Below, one piece after another: positions 1 through 9,422 of a stretch of 64,000 nt of DNA (the stretch's first letter is position 1; each line of letters begins with the position of its first letter). The notes under the pieces are model-generated. The model saw nothing but the letters and a program-made list of their open reading frames with translations, was not told where the DNA came from and searched no databases. Origin of the DNA: Enterococcus phoeniculicola ATCC BAA-412. GTDB taxonomy: Bacteria; Bacillota; Bacilli; Lactobacillales; Enterococcaceae. The position numbers and the translations under genes are program-made. The DNA is taken from contig NZ_ASWE01000002.1 of assembly GCF_000407505.1 (NCBI RefSeq), positions 744,001 to 808,000 on the forward strand, given 5' to 3'.

Positions 1-2115
1 TACGGTTACGACATCTCCAACAGCAACAACATCAGTCGGGTGTTTAACAAACGTTTTGCTTAGTTTTGAGATATGAACTAAACCGTCTTGTTTTACGCCA
101 ATATCGACAAATGCCCCAAAATCAATCACATTTCGGACAGTTCCTTCTAGCTCCATTCCTGGTTTTAAATCTTCCATTGAAAGAACATCTTTTCTTAATA
201 GCGGAGCAGCCATTTCATCACGCATATCCCTACCTGGTTGTACCAAGCCGGAAATAATATCAGATAAGGTTTCTTTTCCAACGGCTAATTGATCTGCAAC
301 GGCTTGTGTATCTAAACGCAGCAAGCTTTCCTTTGAAGAGTCTTCACCTAATTCTTTTTCCTTAAGATTTGCTAGACTAAGTACTTCTTTTGCGATTGGA
401 TAGCTTTCAGGGTGAATCCCTGTATTATCTAATATATTTTTTCCATCTGGGATTCGTAAAAAACCAATGGCTTGTTCATAAGCTTTCGGTCCTAATCGTG
501 GAACTTTCTTTAATTGATTTCTTGCCGTAAAAGCACCATTTTCTTCACGATAGGTTACAATATTTTGTGCAGTTGTTTTGTTTAATCCTGAAATATGCTG
601 TAGTAATTGAGGACTTGCCGTGTTTGCATTCACTCCAACTTGGTTTACTGCTGTTTCTACCACAAAATCCAATTGTTCTGCTAAACGTTTTTGAGATACG
701 TCATGTTGATATTGTCCAACGCCAACAGCTTTAGGATCAATTTTTACAAGCTCAGCCAACGGATCCTGCAAACGACGTGCAATACTTACAGCACTTCTTT
801 CCTCTACTTGAAGATGGGGAAATTCCGTACGTGCAATATCACTTGCAGAATAAACCGAAGCACCCGCCTCGTTAACAATCACATAGAAGGCTTCTTGTGC
901 TGTCTGTTTTAATTGTTCAGAAACAAATAATTCAGATTCACGACTAGCCGTTCCATTTCCAATGGCCACCATTTCCACTTTATACGTTTCAATTAGTTTA
1001 CGAAACGCGGGGGCTGCTGCTGCACGTTTTTCTGCAGATGCTGGTTTATGCGGGTAAATAACTTCGATTGCTAAAACTTTTCCTGTTTCATCCACCACTG
1101 CTAACTTACATCCAGTCCGGTAGGCAGGGTCAAAGCCTAAAACAACTTTTCCTTTTAATGGTGATTGGAGTAATAAATTACGCAAATTTTCACCAAAAAT
1201 AGCAATCGCTTGTTCATCTGCTTTCTCCGTTAACTCATTTCGAATTTCTCGCTCGATCGCTGGGCCAATAAATCGTTTATAGCTATCTTGGTAAGCTTCA
1301 CGAACAAAAGGAACAGCGGGTGATTCACTATTTTTAATTAGCTGTCTTTCTAAGTAAGTAAAAATTTTCTCTTCTTCCACTACTAATGAGACCTTTAAAA
1401 TATCCTCTTTTTCTCCACGATTTGTTGCAAGAATTCGATGAGAAACCATTTTATGGATTGGTTCAGAGAATTCATAATACATTTCATAAACTTCTTTTTC
1501 ATCTTTTTGCTTCTCTTTTACCGTACTACTGTACATTCCTTTATTAAAAGTAAATGAACGAATCCATGTACGGAATTTTGCTTCATCACTAACTTGTTCA
1601 GCAATAATTTCGTGGGCTCCTTGAAGAACTTCTTCAGCTGTGTTCACTTCTTTTTCTTCATTAATATAGTGTTTGGCTTCGCCATAGACGTCTGCTTCTT
1701 TAGGGAAGGTTAACAACCACAATGCAAAAGGTTCGATGCCGTTTTCTTTCGCAATCGTTGCTTTTGTCCGACGTTTTTGCTTGTATGGACGATACAAATC
1801 TTCCACTTGCTGCATCTTTGTTGCTTTTTTTATAGATGCTTCTAACTCAGGTGTCAATTTTTCCTGTTCATCAATTAAACGAACGACTTCTTGTTTTCGT
1901 TTTTCCAAGTTTTCTAAATACGCATATCGTTCTTCGATTTGTCGAATTTGAACTTCATCTAAGCTATCTGTCATTTCTTTTCGATAACGAGCGATAAAAG
2001 GAACCGTATTTCCTTCACTCAATAAAGTTAATACGGTAGTTAATTGTTTTGGACGAAATTCTGACAACTCTTTTTGAACGAGTTGAATAATTTCCTGATT
2101 TAAATTTTCTGCCAT
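1..2115 (-). CDS. tex: Tex-family RNA-binding transcription accessory protein (3' end outside window)
   Basis: Reading the minus strand from an ATG at 2115 gives one open frame of 705 codons that runs off the left edge, so the last residues are missing. It begins MAENLNQEIIQLVQKEL and contains the Tex N-terminal helical region, the YqgF-like segment (VLGFDPAYRTGCKLAVVD), helix-hairpin-helix stretches (ISGLNKTTAQNIVTYRE, VPRLGPKAYEQAIGFLRIP) and, at the cut end, an S1 domain (GMELEGTVRNVIDFGAFVDIG). Tex proteins are about 720-730 residues, so only about 20 are lost. The family binds nucleic acid and acts in transcription. A GTGAGGG ribosome site precedes the ATG. It appears to be a single gene here, with 2116-2261 upstream. 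Family identity is clear; the precise cellular role is known only in general. Confidence 0.95.
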   Translation of the reverse strand, partial: MAENLNQEIIQLVQKELSEFRPKQLTTVLTLLSEGNTVPFIARYRKEMTDSLDEVQIRQIEERYAYLENLEKRKQEVVRLIDEQEKLTPELEASIKKATKMQQVEDLYRPYKQKRRTKATIAKENGIEPFALWLLTFPKEADVYGEAKHYINEEKEVNTAEEVLQGAHEIIAEQVSDEAKFRTWIRSFTFNKGMYSSTVKEKQKDEKEVYEMYYEFSEPIHKMVSHRILATNRGEKEDILKVSLVVEEEKIFTYLERQLIKNSESPAVPFVREAYQDSYKRFIGPAIEREIRNELTEKADEQAIAIFGENLRNLLLQSPLKGKVVLGFDPAYRTGCKLAVVDETGKVLAIEVIYPHKPASAEKRAAAAPAFRKLIETYKVEMVAIGNGTASRESELFVSEQLKQTAQEAFYVIVNEAGASVYSASDIARTEFPHLQVEERSAVSIARRLQDPLAELVKIDPKAVGVGQYQHDVSQKRLAEQLDFVVETAVNQVGVNANTASPQLLQHISGLNKTTAQNIVTYREENGAFTARNQLKKVPRLGPKAYEQAIGFLRIPDGKNILDNTGIHPESYPIAKEVLSLANLKEKELGEDSSKESLLRLDTQAVADQLAVGKETLSDIISGLVQPGRDMRDEMAAPLLRKDVLSMEDLKPGMELEGTVRNVIDFGAFVDIGVKQDGLVHISKLSKTFVKHPTDVVAVGDVVTV

Positions 2116-2261
2116 TTTTTTCCCTCACTTCTACAATACATACTTGTTTATTCTACCATAAGTTTTCATTGATTGGCATATGGAATATCACATGACTGAA
2201 AGAGACTTTCCATTTTTTGTTGTCTATGTTTTTGGGTTGTTGCTGCAAACGACTGCAAGAC

Positions 2262-2308
2262 AAAAAGAGCCGGATTCATAACTAGGATAGTTACTTCCTG
2301 CTCTCTTC
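2262..2308 (-). terminator. Rho-independent terminator of the phosphatase gene
   Basis: On the minus strand, directly after the phosphatase stop codon, GAGCAGG and GTAACTA pair across a TCC loop with TAGTTAT and CCGGCTC. A run of five T follows. One A-G mismatch interrupts the stem. Confidence 0.75.
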
Positions 2309-3043
2309 TTATCTATCTGGCTGCCATGGGCCGTTTAAATTTTGGTATTCAATATCTTGTACAATCCCATTCTCATCAAAAATGACACCATGCACAGACC
2401 CGCCAAATACCGCACCGCCATCTATTCCTATTTTGTTATCAGAAAGCCATAAATCGGTAGTTTGCATATCCCCATGAAGCATAGGTGTGATTGTATGGCC
2501 GAAAACAATCGTTTTTCCTGTCTTATTTTTTCCTTGGTGAAACGGCTCTCGAATCCATAAAAAATCACGCGGACTCGTTTCATGCCAGTCTTTTTTAGAT
2601 AAATCGACACCAGCATGAACGAATACATATTGCTGCCACTCATAATATAAAGGACGTTCGACAAGAAAGTCTACCAATTCTTTATAACGGCTTCGTATCA
2701 TCATTGAGATTTCGGTAGGCGAGTATTCCTCTGTTGCTCCTTTGTGCAGGAGACTCTCAATCGTTTCTTTCCCGCCATTTCTAAGATACATAGGATACCA
2801 GTCTTCCGGTGAGACTAAAAATTCGAGGAAGTACTCTTCATGGTTTCCCCTCAAATAGATGGCATCAAATTCTTTTACTAGCTTCATTCCCAATAAAAAA
2901 GATTCTTTTGTATGTGCTCCTCGATCGTTTAAGTCACCCATTAAAACGAGCTGATGAAGCGTAGGATCAAAATAAGAAATTACTTGCTTGAATAACTCAT
3001 ACTCTCCGTGAATATCACTAATTGCATAAACATAGGGTTTCAT
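2309..3043 (-). CDS. Metallophosphoesterase, PP2A-like serine/threonine phosphatase family
   Basis: The 244-residue protein carries the metal-binding motifs of the calcineurin-like phosphoesterase fold in order: SDIHGEY near residues 9-15, GDLNDRG near 36-42, RGNHEEY, later VHAGVD and FGHT. These bind two metals and catalyse phosphate-ester hydrolysis. Relatives include bacterial PrpA/PrpE-type phosphatases and Ap4A hydrolase-like proteins; the substrate cannot be told from sequence. I chose the ATG at 3043 because a strong AGGAGGGG ribosome site lies just upstream. The frame stays open for ten more codons (from 3073) without a ribosome site. It is cytosolic with no signal peptide and is monocistronic, with its own terminator. 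Confidence 0.85.
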   Translation of the reverse strand: MKPYVYAISDIHGEYELFKQVISYFDPTLHQLVLMGDLNDRGAHTKESFLLGMKLVKEFDAIYLRGNHEEYFLEFLVSPEDWYPMYLRNGGKETIESLLHKGATEEYSPTEISMMIRSRYKELVDFLVERPLYYEWQQYVFVHAGVDLSKKDWHETSPRDFLWIREPFHQGKNKTGKTIVFGHTITPMLHGDMQTTDLWLSDNKIGIDGGAVFGGSVHGVIFDENGIVQDIEYQNLNGPWQPDR

Positions 3044-3212
3044 CTTATCCCCTCCTACTTTACTATACGTCAAATGCTAAAAAAATAGCAAGAAAAAAAG
3101 AGCCTCAACTCTCTCTCATAATGAGTGATCCGTCAGACTCTTAAAATAGGTTAACTAGGTCAGAAAACAGAAGCGTTTAACTCCTAGAATCAAGCAGGTA
3201 TGTTCCTCCTTT

Positions 3213-3270
3213 TCCCAACCTTTATTAATATTTTCCAAGGATGGGACATAGATGGTGATGCCCCACTCTC
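3213..3270 (-). repeat. Dispersed hairpin element, copy E
   Basis: Read on the minus strand: GAGTGGGGCAT, a short loop, ATGTCCCATCC, then a spacer, TATTAATAAAGGTTGGG and AAAAGGAGGAACA. The hairpin plus TAATAAAGGTTGG matches copies near 12.5, 18.8, 19.1 and 40.7 kb. It lies between the trhO 3' end and the phosphatase gene, where it could act as the trhO terminator. Confidence 0.6.
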
Positions 3271-3334
3271 ATTTTTTATAAACGGGTGATGATATAAAAA
3301 CAAAAACGTCGTTGAATTCTAGTTTCCTTTATTT

Positions 3335-4288
3335 TTATACCGCTTCGTTCACTTTCAAAGCTTCTAAACGAAGAGCTTTTTCTTCTTCTGAAATACCATG
3401 TTTTTCAGTATAACGATTATGCGGATGCGCACTACATTCATACGAACAGCCACCTAAATGAATTGCTTCATTTTCTTCTGAACAGAGAATTTGTCGATTA
3501 CATTCTGGATTTGCACAGTTTACATAACGTTCACAGGGTGTTCCATCGAACCAGTCACGCCCTACGATTTGTTTATCTACAGAATTAATTTCAACACTAA
3601 TTCGTTCATCAAACACATACATTTTTCCATCCCAAAGCTCACCACGTACAGCTTCATCTTTGCCATAAGCTGTGATGCCTCCATGAAGTTGTGCAACATC
3701 TTTAAAGCCTTCTCGAACAAGCCAGCCAGAGAATTTCTCACAGCGGATACCACCTGTACAATAAGTAACCACTTTTTTATCCATGAACTGTTCTTTATTG
3801 TCACGAATCCATTGAGGGAGTTCACGGAAACTTCTGATGTCTGGTCGAATAGCTCCTCTAAAATGCCCTAAATCAAATTCATAGTCGTTTCTTGCATCAA
3901 TGACCACCGTATCGTCAGCAAGAAGTGCCTCTTTGAAGGCTTCTGGCTCTAAATATTTTCCAGTTAATTCATGAGGATCAATATCATCTTCTAGTTTTAA
4001 TGAAACAAGCTCTGGTCTTGGACGTACGAACATTTTTTTGAATGCGTGTCCTTCACTGTCGTCCATTTTAAAATATGTATCTTTAAAACGAGGATCATTT
4101 AACATAGCATCCATATATTTTTCTGTATCTTCAATAGTCCCAGATAGTGTCCCATTAATTCCTTCGTTTGCGACAAGGATTCTTCCCTTTAAATCTAAGC
4201 TTTTACAAAAACGTAGATGCTCTTTTGCAAATGCTTCTGGGTCCTCGATAGTTGTATAGTTATAGTAAAGCAGTACGCGATAATCCAT
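3335..4288 (-). CDS. trhO: tRNA uridine(34) hydroxylase TrhO (rhodanese-domain protein)
   Basis: The 317-residue protein has the TrhO/YceA layout: an acylphosphatase-like N-terminal domain ([22 protein letters not shown]), a central rhodanese domain with the active-site loop CTGGIRCE (Cys177), and a cysteine-rich C-terminal region ([17 protein letters not shown]). The family makes 5-hydroxyuridine at position 34 of tRNAs. The ATG at 4288 is preceded by AGGAAG. A TTG six codons upstream (4306) is in frame but overlaps that ribosome site, so it was not chosen. The gene stands alone. Confidence 0.93.
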   Translation of the reverse strand: MDYRVLLYYNYTTIEDPEAFAKEHLRFCKSLDLKGRILVANEGINGTLSGTIEDTEKYMDAMLNDPRFKDTYFKMDDSEGHAFKKMFVRPRPELVSLKLEDDIDPHELTGKYLEPEAFKEALLADDTVVIDARNDYEFDLGHFRGAIRPDIRSFRELPQWIRDNKEQFMDKKVVTYCTGGIRCEKFSGWLVREGFKDVAQLHGGITAYGKDEAVRGELWDGKMYVFDERISVEINSVDKQIVGRDWFDGTPCERYVNCANPECNRQILCSEENEAIHLGGCSYECSAHPHNRYTEKHGISEEEKALRLEALKVNEAV

Positions 4289-4448
4289 ATTTTTTCTTCC
4301 TTTCAATCAATATCTCTAATAGTATATGAAAAAATAAAGAAGAAGACTATGTATTAGCTTGTGTAAAAAAGAACAAAAAAGAGCTATTTTTTTATTTGGT
4401 AAGATAAATAGTTATAGGATTCTCTCATTAACTCTGCATTTCATAAGA

Positions 4449-4506
4449 AAAAAGCCGATTCCTCCTCTTCAAAATCATTGAAGAGGAAAAATCCGCCTTT
4501 TTTTAC
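4449..4506 (-). terminator. Terminator of the VOC gene
   Basis: On the minus strand, CCTCTTCAATGATTTTGAAGAGG forms a 9-bp stem, extended by GGCGGATT pairing imperfectly with GAATCGGC, followed by TTTTTT. It sits about 25 bases after the VOC stop codon. Confidence 0.8.
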
Positions 4507-4530
4507 TTGTGAAATAGTATATTTGAATCA

Positions 4531-4902
4531 TTATTTTCCTGAAACAGCAAAGTAATTCCCATCATTATCTGCAAAATTAAAAACCATTTCTTCTCCAAGT
4601 TTCACTAAATCTCCCAACGTAACTCCCAGTTCCTGCATCTTTTTATACAAAGACACAATATCGTCACTAGAAAACATAATCGATGGAGAATTCAAAGCAA
4701 CCTCAGGAGAATGCTTCTCAATAAAGGTTCGATCATATAAAACTAAACGACTTTCAGCTGTCGCAGATAGGCCAATTTCTACAATTAGCGTGCCATCCAT
4801 CTCTTGTCTTTCAAATTCATGAAAGCCTACTGATTGCCAAAAAGCGGCAGATTCCTCTACATTATCAACATATAGCATAATTTTTATTTGATTAGTAAAC
4901 AT
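4531..4902 (-). CDS. VOC superfamily (glyoxalase/bleomycin-resistance-like) protein
   Basis: The 123-residue protein begins MFTNQIKIMLYVDNVEESAAFWQSVGF, the usual first strand-helix of a vicinal oxygen chelate module, and repeats the pattern in its second half (LNSPSIMFSSDDIVSLYKKMQELG, ending FNFADNDGNYFAVSG). Length fits a single-chain two-module VOC protein. The family includes glyoxalases, dioxygenases and drug-binding resistance proteins; the usual metal-ligand glutamates and histidines are not obvious, so catalytic function is open. A GGAGTGAGACG ribosome site precedes the ATG. It has its own terminator. Confidence 0.8.
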   Translation of the reverse strand: MFTNQIKIMLYVDNVEESAAFWQSVGFHEFERQEMDGTLIVEIGLSATAESRLVLYDRTFIEKHSPEVALNSPSIMFSSDDIVSLYKKMQELGVTLGDLVKLGEEMVFNFADNDGNYFAVSGK

Positions 4903-4980
4903 CGTCTCACTCCTAAATTAAATAATCCGTTTCTTGCTCAGTGTACCAAAAGATAAGCACTTATGCTAGAAATTGCTTTA

Positions 4981-5012
4981 CAAAAAAAGACAAGGCTGGT
5001 TAGACCTTGTCA
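4981..5012 (-). terminator. Terminator of tcyP
   Basis: On the minus strand, GACAAGG...CCTTGTC (7 bp, loop about 10) is followed by seven T, about 30 bases after the tcyP stop codon. Confidence 0.85.
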
Positions 5013-5042
5013 ATAGAGAGTTGCATGTTTCTTTATAAATTA

Positions 5043-6434
5043 TTATGCTTGTACATCAATAAGCTTTGTACTGTCATTGAGCGTATCTCGATCAAGCTCT
5101 TTAATGTGGCTACTTGTTACTACACCTGCTAGCATACTATCGCTAACATTTACAGCTGTTCTAGCCATATCAATTAAAGGTTCAACTGAAATAACAAGTC
5201 CAACAATGGCAACAGGCAGATTCATTGAACCTAAAACAATTAATGAAGCAAATGTTGCGCCACCGCCAACTCCAGCCACACCAAATGAACTAATCGTTAC
5301 AACTGCAACAAGCATTAGAATGAATTCCAAACTGAACACATTAATACCGACAGTTGGTGCGACAATCGTTGCTAACATTGCAGGATAAACACCAGCACAA
5401 CCGTTTTGACCAATTGATAAGCCAAAGCTTCCAGCAAAGTTTGCTGTTGCTTCATCTACTCCTAATGCCTTTGTTTGTGTTTCAATATTTAAAGGTAATG
5501 CACCCGCACTTGAACGTGAGGTAAATGCAAAACTTAATACAGGGAAAGCTTTTTTGAAATACGTGATAGGACTAACTTTTACAGAGACAAGAACAAGTGA
5601 ATGAACCACAAGTACAAGAATTAATGCTACATATGAAGCAAGAACAAATTTCCCTAAGTTGACAATTGCTGCAAAATCACTAGTTGCCATAACATTGGTC
5701 ATTAGGGCTAAAACACCGTATGGAGTTAAACGTAAGACTAACGTCACGATTCTCATTGTAAGTTTATACAAGCTATCAATCAAATTTGCAAAAAATTCTG
5801 CTTCTTTTGGTGTTTTTCTTTTTATTCCTAAATAAGCTACACCAACGAATGCTGCAAAAATTACGACACCAATTGTACTTGTTGCACGTGTTCCAGCAAA
5901 ATCAGCAAATACATTTCTTGGAATAAATGAAAGTATTTGTTGTGGAATGGATAAGTTTTCTACGGTTTCTTGTCGAGTGGCTAATTCAGCAATACGTGCA
6001 GTTTCAGCTGAACCTTCAGTGAATTTTGCTCCTTGTAAACCAAACAATAAAGTGGTTCCTATACCAATTAAAGCAGCAACTGCCGTTGTGCCTAATAAGG
6101 TTGCTAATACAGAGGCACTAATCTTTCCTAATTTTTCTGAAACCTTCATTTTAGTAAAGGCACCTACGATAGAAACAAAAACAAGTGGCATAATTAACAT
6201 TTGTAAGAAGGCAACATAGCCATTTCCTACGACGCTAATCCAGTCCATTGCTTGCACAGTGGTCTTACTTTGTGCCCCTAAAATCAGTTGGATTAATAAT
6301 CCAAAAATAATACCTACGCCTAATGCAGAAAATACTCGAGTTGAGAATTTTGCATGACGCTTTTGTAGCTGATAAAAGCCGTAAACAAGTACCGCAAAAA
6401 TCAGAACCACTAAAACAGTGATGAGTGTTGTCAT
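5043..6434 (-). CDS. tcyP: L-cystine symporter TcyP (dicarboxylate/amino acid:cation symporter family)
   Basis: A 463-residue polytopic membrane protein of the DAACS/SDF family, the same length as Bacillus subtilis TcyP. It has multiple hydrophobic segments, a reentrant-loop serine-rich motif (SFAFTSRSSAGALPLNIE near 300) and the glycine-rich FGVAGVGGGATFASLIVLG. TcyP imports L-cystine, feeding cysteine and thiol metabolism. The ATG at 6434 follows AAAGGAGG. The gene is monocistronic, with a leader of about 160 bases carrying a strong hairpin, and a 23-bp palindrome over the promoter -35 region that looks like an operator. Sulfur-responsive control is an inference from family knowledge. Confidence 0.92.
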   Translation of the reverse strand: MTTLITVLVVLIFAVLVYGFYQLQKRHAKFSTRVFSALGVGIIFGLLIQLILGAQSKTTVQAMDWISVVGNGYVAFLQMLIMPLVFVSIVGAFTKMKVSEKLGKISASVLATLLGTTAVAALIGIGTTLLFGLQGAKFTEGSAETARIAELATRQETVENLSIPQQILSFIPRNVFADFAGTRATSTIGVVIFAAFVGVAYLGIKRKTPKEAEFFANLIDSLYKLTMRIVTLVLRLTPYGVLALMTNVMATSDFAAIVNLGKFVLASYVALILVLVVHSLVLVSVKVSPITYFKKAFPVLSFAFTSRSSAGALPLNIETQTKALGVDEATANFAGSFGLSIGQNGCAGVYPAMLATIVAPTVGINVFSLEFILMLVAVVTISSFGVAGVGGGATFASLIVLGSMNLPVAIVGLVISVEPLIDMARTAVNVSDSMLAGVVTSSHIKELDRDTLNDSTKLIDVQA

Positions 6435-6552
6435 TTCATTTCCTCCTTTAAAATTTTTATGAATGACAAGTCCATCATAGGAAGTAAAGGTTCCTCAGTG
6501 ACCATTCTTCAACAGTTCACTTAAAAAATTCACATTTGAATTCTTTATGACT

Positions 6553-6585
6553 CCCCTATTTTACTTTAAATAAGTAAAATAGGGG
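6553..6585 (-). other. Stable stem-loop in the tcyP 5' leader
   Basis: A perfect 14-bp stem (CCCCTATTTTACTT with AAGTAAAATAGGGG) closes a 5-base loop. It lies just downstream of the predicted tcyP start site. No T-tract follows on the minus strand, so it is more likely an mRNA-stabilising or regulatory 5' structure than a terminator. Confidence 0.6.
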
Positions 6586-6603
6586 AACTTTTTGCCTACC
6601 TCT

Positions 6604-6645
6604 ATTATATGAATCTATCCAGTGTGATAGTTTTAAACTATCACA
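6604..6645 (-). promoter_or_regulatory. tcyP promoter with a 23-bp palindromic operator
   Basis: On the minus strand a TATAAT -10 box lies at 6609-6604. Immediately upstream, 6623-6645 is a perfect inverted repeat: TGTGATAGTTT and AAACTATCACA around one central base. It covers the place of the -35 box, for which no TTGACA-like hexamer is seen. This is the layout of a regulated promoter. The regulator is unknown. Confidence 0.6.
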
Positions 6646-6682
6646 AAAACTTTCCGCTTATCTTTGCCTAGAAGAACAACAC

Positions 6683-6738
6683 AAAAAAGTCTGAAATACA
6701 GCTACTTTCGCTGTGTTTCAGACTCTTAGAATCATGAG
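6683..6738 (-). terminator. Terminator of the DUF1149-like gene
   Basis: On the minus strand, AGTCTGAAACACAGC pairs with GCTGTATTTCAGACT (one mismatch) around GAAAGTA, followed by six T. Confidence 0.85.
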
Positions 6739-6806
6739 AAGTTAGAACGAACGCTACTATTTTAAACCTCTCTCAATCGCTTATTCAATTTTTTAGTGAA
6801 AACAAC

Positions 6807-7196
6807 TTATTCCGCATTTTTCTGTGATTGGAAATTCAGCTCCACACCCGGCTGGTCTAAAGCAATTTCGGTCACCTCATAGGTCATTCGTTTTACGATA
6901 TCAAATAGCGGACTCACTAGTTCATCAACTTCTTCTTGTGTTAAGTCTTCTTGTTTATCAATCTTTTGGTTCACAAAATGATTAACCTGGCTAACCGAAC
7001 CAGAAATAATAAATTCTTCAAAGACAATTTTAAATTCTAACCGTACACCAATGATACTGTTTTCCTTTGGATACTCAGGATCACTCGTTGTTAAAGGGGC
7101 AAATCCAACCTTTAATTCTGTTTCAGCTTCTACCTCAGGCTCTCGTTTGTCATAGTGAAAAGCTTCGACTATTTCTTTGTGTCGTTTTAATTCCAC
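6807..7196 (-). CDS. DUF1149-like small cytosolic protein
   Basis: A 129-residue acidic protein with no signal peptide or membrane segment. It begins VELKRHKEIVEAFHYDKREPEVE, then alternating beta-type segments (TELKVGFAPL, IIGVRLEFKIVFEEFIISGSVSQVNHFVN) and an amphipathic helix (DLTQEEVDELVSPLFDIVKRMTYEVTEIAL). The pattern resembles the DUF1149 family of lactobacilli and streptococci, reported to have a SecB-like fold; the assignment is from memory of the pattern. I chose the GTG at 7196 because AAGGAG lies upstream, whereas the longer frame to 7232 has no ribosome site. It has its own terminator. Function is unknown. Confidence 0.65.
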   Translation of the reverse strand: MELKRHKEIVEAFHYDKREPEVEAETELKVGFAPLTTSDPEYPKENSIIGVRLEFKIVFEEFIISGSVSQVNHFVNQKIDKQEDLTQEEVDELVSPLFDIVKRMTYEVTEIALDQPGVELNFQSQKNAE

Positions 7197-7369
7197 AAAA
7201 ATCACACTCCTTCTTAAAAAATTATAGCACAATTATTTTAGAAACAATTACTTTTTCGCGTATTTTCATCTATAAAAATAAATTAAGAGTTTTCTTCTCA
7301 AACAAGCTTAATAAGGCTAACAGAAAAGAATTATTCTCGGACTTTTTGGCGCATCAAGTAGTCTCGACC

Positions 7370-7420
7370 TAAAAAAACTGTAGACAGTATCCGTAAAAGG
7401 ACGTTTTCTACAGTTTATTC
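7370..7420 (-). terminator. Terminator of the HAD / UPF0210 / ACT group
   Basis: On the minus strand, AACTGTAGA pairs with TCTACAGTT and GTCC pairs with GGAT in the interior, followed by seven T. It lies about 20 bases after the HAD gene stop. Confidence 0.8.
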
Positions 7421-7438
7421 TATAGACAAATTGTTTAG

Positions 7439-8053
7439 TTATTTAATTAATGGCAAAATATCCCGCAAATTATGCACTACATAGGTGGAATCTATCTCGC
7501 CTAAAAAGTGGTCAATGTCAAACAGACACGTAGCAACTCTTGCATTGCTTCCCGCATCAATATCCAATTTACGATCACCGATCATAAGGGTTTCTTCATG
7601 TTTCAGCTGATGTTTGTTTATTAAATAATTCAATGAAGTTGGATTAGGTTTTCTCGGGAAATCCATATCTAAACCTACCACTTCTTCGATAAACGTATCC
7701 AAGTTATCTTGTTTCAATAGTGCCCATGTAGAGTTTGTTCTTCGATGGGTAAGAATATAATTTTTTCCACCAGATTTCACGATAGCTTCCAATACTTCCT
7801 TGGCCTCTTTAAAAGGTGGAGAAGTACGGCTATCCGAATCTTCATAGGAATGAAATTTTGGTGAAAATTGTTCGTCGGTAAGAGAGTAGGTTTCTCTTAA
7901 TTCTTTTGTTGAACGTTGTTTCATGACTCTATAAATCATTTTCTTATCAGCTGTAATTCCATACCCTGATAAGGTACGTTCCACTGCATCCACCATTACC
8001 GGATAAGTATCATACAGCGTTCCGTCAAAATCCCAAATAAATGCCTTTAACAC
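7439..8053 (-). CDS. HAD-superfamily hydrolase, phosphoglycolate-phosphatase-like
   Basis: The 204-residue protein has all four HAD motifs: FIWDFDGTLYDTYP (nucleophile and acid Asp), ILTHR, a lysine in FPRKPNP, and MIGDRKLDIDAGSNA. The small alpha-helical cap between motifs I and II is typical of phosphoglycolate phosphatase-like HADs. The substrate is not predictable. The GTG at 8053 has an AGGGGGC ribosome site and lies 10 bases after the UPF0210 stop. The longer frame to 8131 overlaps that gene and lacks a ribosome site. It is the third gene of an ACT - UPF0210 - HAD group sharing one terminator. Confidence 0.88.
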   Translation of the reverse strand: MLKAFIWDFDGTLYDTYPVMVDAVERTLSGYGITADKKMIYRVMKQRSTKELRETYSLTDEQFSPKFHSYEDSDSRTSPPFKEAKEVLEAIVKSGGKNYILTHRRTNSTWALLKQDNLDTFIEEVVGLDMDFPRKPNPTSLNYLINKHQLKHEETLMIGDRKLDIDAGSNARVATCLFDIDHFLGEIDSTYVVHNLRDILPLIK

Positions 8054-8063
8054 AAAATGCCCC

Positions 8064-9407
8064 CTAATTTTTAAACGAGTGTATAGGTGCGGGTATCCGA
8101 CCTCCTCGTAAAATAAATTCTTTAGATCCATAGTCGTTGACCTTCATTACAGGTGCACGACCAAGGAGCCCTCCAAATTCTATCATATCTCCTACCTTTG
8201 TGTCTTTAGCTGGAATAATTCTCACTGCAGTTGTTTTATGGTTAATCACGCCAATAGCTGCTTCATCAGCAATCATTGCTGCAATGGTTTCGGCGGGGGT
8301 TTCACCTGGGATTGCAATCATATCTAGTCCAACAGAACAAATCGCAGTCATCGCTTCTAATTTTTCTAAGTTTAGTGCGCCGTTGTTCACAGCTTCAATC
8401 ATTCCTGCATCTTCGGAGACTGGGATAAAGGCACCAGATAATCCGCCTACGTGATTACATGCCATGACTCCGCCTTTTTTTACCGCATCATTTAACAAAG
8501 CGAGCGCGGCAGTTGTTCCATGTGTACCAACAGATTCTAGTCCCATTTCTTCTAAAATATAGGCAACACTGTCTCCTACTGCCGGCGTAGGTGCCAATGA
8601 TAAGTCAACAATTCCAAAAGGGACATTTAATCGTTCAGAGGCAATTCTACCAACCATTTGTCCCATTCGCGTAATTTTAAAAGCAGTCTGCTTCACTACC
8701 TCTGAGACAACATCAAAAGGTTCGCCCTTTACTTTTTCTAAGGCACGCTTGACCACACCTGGTCCACTCACTCCCACATTAATCACGCAATCTGCTTCTC
8801 CTACGCCGTGAAAAGCACCAGCCATGAAAGGATTATCTTCCACTGCATTTGCAAAAACGACGAGCTTTGCACAGCCCATGTCTGAATGTTCTGCAGTTTC
8901 TTTAATTATTTTCCCCATATGTCCGACTGCATCCATATTAATTCCTGAACGAGTGGAACCGATATTCACTGATGAACAAACGAAATTTGTTTCAGCTAAT
9001 GCACGGGGAATAGAATTAATCAGAATTTCATCACCGTGCTGATAGCCCTTCTCCACTAATGCACTAAATCCGCCAATAAAGTTGACTCCTACAGTTTGTG
9101 CAGCCTTATCCAAAGTTTTTGCATACATGACATAATCTGTTTCTCCACTTGCTGCAGCTATTAGAGAAATAGGCGTTACTGAGATTCGTTTATTAATAAT
9201 AGGAATCCCATATTCCGCTTCAATTTGTTCCCCGACGGTAACTAAATTTTTTGCTAAACGTGTAATTTTGTCATAAATTTTTTGACAAGCGACTTCGCTA
9301 TTACTGTCAATACAGTCTAAAAGTGAAATACCCATCGTAATTGTTCGAATGTCCAGATGCTCTTCTTCAATCATTCGAATGGTTTCTAAGATTTGATTGG
9401 TTTCCAT
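8064..9407 (-). CDS. UPF0210 (DUF711) protein, PFL-like fold
   Basis: A 447-residue cytosolic protein with UPF0210 hallmarks: [29 protein letters not shown] at the N-terminus, glycine-rich stretches ([80 protein letters not shown]) and a basic tail ending [15 protein letters not shown] pneumococcal homologue has been structurally solved and is related in fold to pyruvate formate-lyase-like proteins. No glycyl-radical motif is evident and the reaction is unknown. A GGAGGG site precedes the ATG. It lies 15 bases after the ACT-domain gene, with which it is commonly paired in Firmicutes. Confidence 0.93.
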   Translation of the reverse strand: METNQILETIRMIEEEHLDIRTITMGISLLDCIDSNSEVACQKIYDKITRLAKNLVTVGEQIEAEYGIPIINKRISVTPISLIAAASGETDYVMYAKTLDKAAQTVGVNFIGGFSALVEKGYQHGDEILINSIPRALAETNFVCSSVNIGSTRSGINMDAVGHMGKIIKETAEHSDMGCAKLVVFANAVEDNPFMAGAFHGVGEADCVINVGVSGPGVVKRALEKVKGEPFDVVSEVVKQTAFKITRMGQMVGRIASERLNVPFGIVDLSLAPTPAVGDSVAYILEEMGLESVGTHGTTAALALLNDAVKKGGVMACNHVGGLSGAFIPVSEDAGMIEAVNNGALNLEKLEAMTAICSVGLDMIAIPGETPAETIAAMIADEAAIGVINHKTTAVRIIPAKDTKVGDMIEFGGLLGRAPVMKVNDYGSKEFILRGGRIPAPIHSFKN

Positions 9408-9422
9408 GATTTTCCCTCCGAA

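Noticed and set aside
66-1951. Plus-strand frames of 60-75 codons over the tex gene
   Set aside because: They lie antisense to a continuous, well-supported tex frame and have no ribosome sites.
6553-6585. Plus-strand terminator
   Set aside because: No plus-strand gene lies upstream and the T-run after the stem is weak; a role in the tcyP leader is more likely.
6435-6680. T-box or S-box riboswitch ahead of tcyP
   Set aside because: No T-box AGGGTGG sequence or S-box core is present; only one simple stem-loop is seen and no terminator precedes the gene.
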